Below are positions 63,701 to 64,000 of a stretch of 64,000 bases of DNA, piece by piece. The stretch covers positions 2,230,744 to 2,294,743 of the forward strand of contig NZ_LT635539.1 in NCBI RefSeq assembly GCF_900120195.1, written 5' to 3'. Each line of letters starts with the position of its first letter. Within the stretch, counting starts at the first letter, position 1. The translations under genes were made by a program, and so were the position numbers. This DNA is from Blautia sp. Marseille-P3087 (GTDB lineage Bacteria > Bacillota > Clostridia > Lachnospirales > Lachnospiraceae). The notes beneath the pieces were generated by a model. That model saw nothing but the letters and a program-made list of their open reading frames with translations. It was not told where the DNA came from and did not search any database.

Positions 63701-64000
63701 TGTATGATGGACAGAAGGTGATCATTGGTGGAATGATCACGGAGAAGACGATCAAATACACTAGGAATAATAAGGTGATGGCATTCCTTACCGTGGAGGA
63801 TCTGCTTGGTACTGTCGAGATTGTGGTATTTCCGCGAGATTACGAGAAATGGCAGTCAATGCTTAATGAGGACGCGCGTGTATTTGTGCAGGGGCGTGTC
63901 AATGCAGAAGACGACAAGCCGAGTAAGCTGATCCTTGAAAAAGTCAGAGCTTTTGAGGATATGCCGCAGGAACTTTGGATCCAGTTTAAAGACAAAGCCG
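60745..64000 (+). CDS. dnaE: DNA polymerase III alpha subunit DnaE (3' end outside window)
   Basis: The first 1085 codons of the replicative-type DnaE polymerase; the frame stays open to the window edge. The N-terminal PHP domain begins HLHVHTEYSLLDG. The palm domain contains GPGRGSAAGSLVAYTLGI and the catalytic Asp pair in PDIDVDF; GLPRHTSMHAAG, YRPGPMDFIP and YQEQVMQI are also standard. The helix-hairpin-helix and OB regions (VIIGGMITEKTIKYTRNNKVMAFLTVEDLLG) follow. In Firmicutes with PolC this enzyme extends primers on the lagging strand. The start ATG at 60745 is preceded by AAAGGACGAG. Confidence 0.97.
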   Translation, partial: MNFTHLHVHTEYSLLDGSNKIKEYVDRVRELGMDSAAITDHGVMYGVIDFYRAARAAGINPILGCEVYVAPGSRFDREAGSGDDRYYHLVLLAENNQGYSNLMKIVSKGFVEGFYYKPRVDLSLLEKYHEGIIALSACLAGEVARFLTRGMYEDAKKAALRYQDIFGKGNFFLELQDHGIPEQQNVNQQLLKMHRETGIELVATNDVHYTLAEDAQPHDVLLCLQTGKKLADEDRMRYEGGQYYVKSPEEMERLFPYAPEALENTHKIAQRCHVEIEFGVTKLPKFDVPEGYTSWEYLNELCFRGLEERYQPVTEELKERLNYELSTIRNMGYVDYFLIVWDFIKYARDHDIMVGPGRGSAAGSLVAYTLGITQLDPIRYDLLFERFLNPERVSMPDIDVDFCFERRQEVIDYVRRKYGDDCVVQIVTFGTLAARGVIRDVGRVMDLPYAQVDTIAKMIPQELNITIDKALQMNPELKKVYEDQKEIHDLIDTAKRLEGLPRHTSMHAAGVVISQKDVSEYVPLSRASDGSIVTQFTMTTLEELGLLKMDFLGLRTLTVIQNAVHLIEQDAGVKLDMQHIDYNDKKVLDSLGTGRSDGVFQLESAGMKNFMKELKPQSLEDVIAGISLYRPGPMDFIPQYIRGKNRPDTIKYDCPQLEPILKPTYGCIVYQEQVMQIVRNLAGYTLGRSDLVRRAMSKKKAAVMEKERQNFVYGNEEEGVPGCIANGISEQTANKIYDDMIDFAKYAFNKSHAAAYAVVSYQTAFLKYYYPVEFMAALMTSVIEMPTKVAEYIQVCRQMNIKILPPDVNRGAYGFSVDNGAIRYGLSAIKSVGRPVINALVEEREVKGEYRSLKDFIERLTGTVNKRAIENFIKAGALDCLEGNRRQKMLVYSQIVDSIAQEKKNSFAGQMSLFDLVSDEEKKEYEIRMPDVEEYDKEMILAFEKDVLGIYLSGHPLERYRNIMEKMISAKTTDFQPDEESGIPKVYDGQKVIIGGMITEKTIKYTRNNKVMAFLTVEDLLGTVEIVVFPRDYEKWQSMLNEDARVFVQGRVNAEDDKPSKLILEKVRAFEDMPQELWIQFKDKA

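Overview
The window comes from a low-to-moderate GC, spore-forming Firmicute, most likely a Lachnospiraceae gut anaerobe (Blautia/Dorea-like). The basis is spoIID, a spoIIQ-like gene and spoVT, AGGAGG-type ribosome binding sites, TTGACA/TATAAT-type promoters, poly-T intrinsic terminators, and gene families typical of that group. Genus is inference.

Layout. (1) 1-2151: the 3' part of a 23S rRNA gene, then seven tRNAs (Asp, Val, Tyr, Thr, fMet, Phe, Lys) and a terminator; no 5S gene is visible between or after them. (2) 2288-6770: a small secreted or membrane peptide, a membrane metallophosphoesterase, the spoIID-spoIIQ sporulation pair, a GIY-YIG protein and a hemolysin III/PAQR protein. (3) 7031-39024: an accessory-looking surface block. 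It holds a LytTR regulator with an NTF2-like front end, a membrane-anchored TPR protein, one uninterrupted 25-kb gene for an 8333-residue surface protein, a lipoprotein substrate-binding protein, and a sensor protein with Cache-type, HAMP, PAS-like, GGDEF and EAL regions. (4) 39114-45609: housekeeping genes: spoVT, DAHP synthase, a VanY-type peptidase, nicotinate phosphoribosyltransferase, tRNA-Gln, a GNAT acetyltransferase, an acyl-ACP thioesterase and a divergent shikimate-dehydrogenase-like gene. (5) 45619-59062: a LacI-family regulator followed by an 11-gene sugar-use operon: two paralogous phosphomannose-isomerase-like cupins, an RbsACB-type ABC transporter, a FucU mutarotase, a DUF4432 epimerase-like protein, an FGGY kinase, a Gfo/Idh/MocA oxidoreductase, a UlaE-type 3-epimerase and an AraD/UlaF-type 4-epimerase. 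(6) 59153-64000: a heme-degrading-domain protein, CvfB, and the 5' part of dnaE.

The most unusual object is the giant protein. It has a signal peptide, a nine-copy Pro-rich repeat, a beta-helix-like cap, seven InlB-B-like repeats, and thousands of residues of Ala/Gly/Val-rich repeats resembling Fusobacterium leukotoxin/filamentous adhesins. These are followed by FHA-like beta-helix blocks interrupted by a ~290-residue coiled coil, and a C-terminal KTGD-type sorting signal. It is cotranscribed with a membrane TPR protein from a good sigma-A promoter. A LytTR regulator lies upstream, and a ligand-sensing lipoprotein plus c-di-GMP enzyme pair lies downstream. I read this as a regulated surface-display module, but the functional link is inference.

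The sugar operon is internally consistent. Import, mutarotation, isomerisation or dehydrogenation, kinase, 3-epimerase and 4-epimerase would lead a sugar through L-xylulose-5-P and L-ribulose-5-P to D-xylulose-5-P. Three near-identical AAAACGTTTT operators surround its promoter, and the LacI-family gene just upstream is the natural candidate to bind them.
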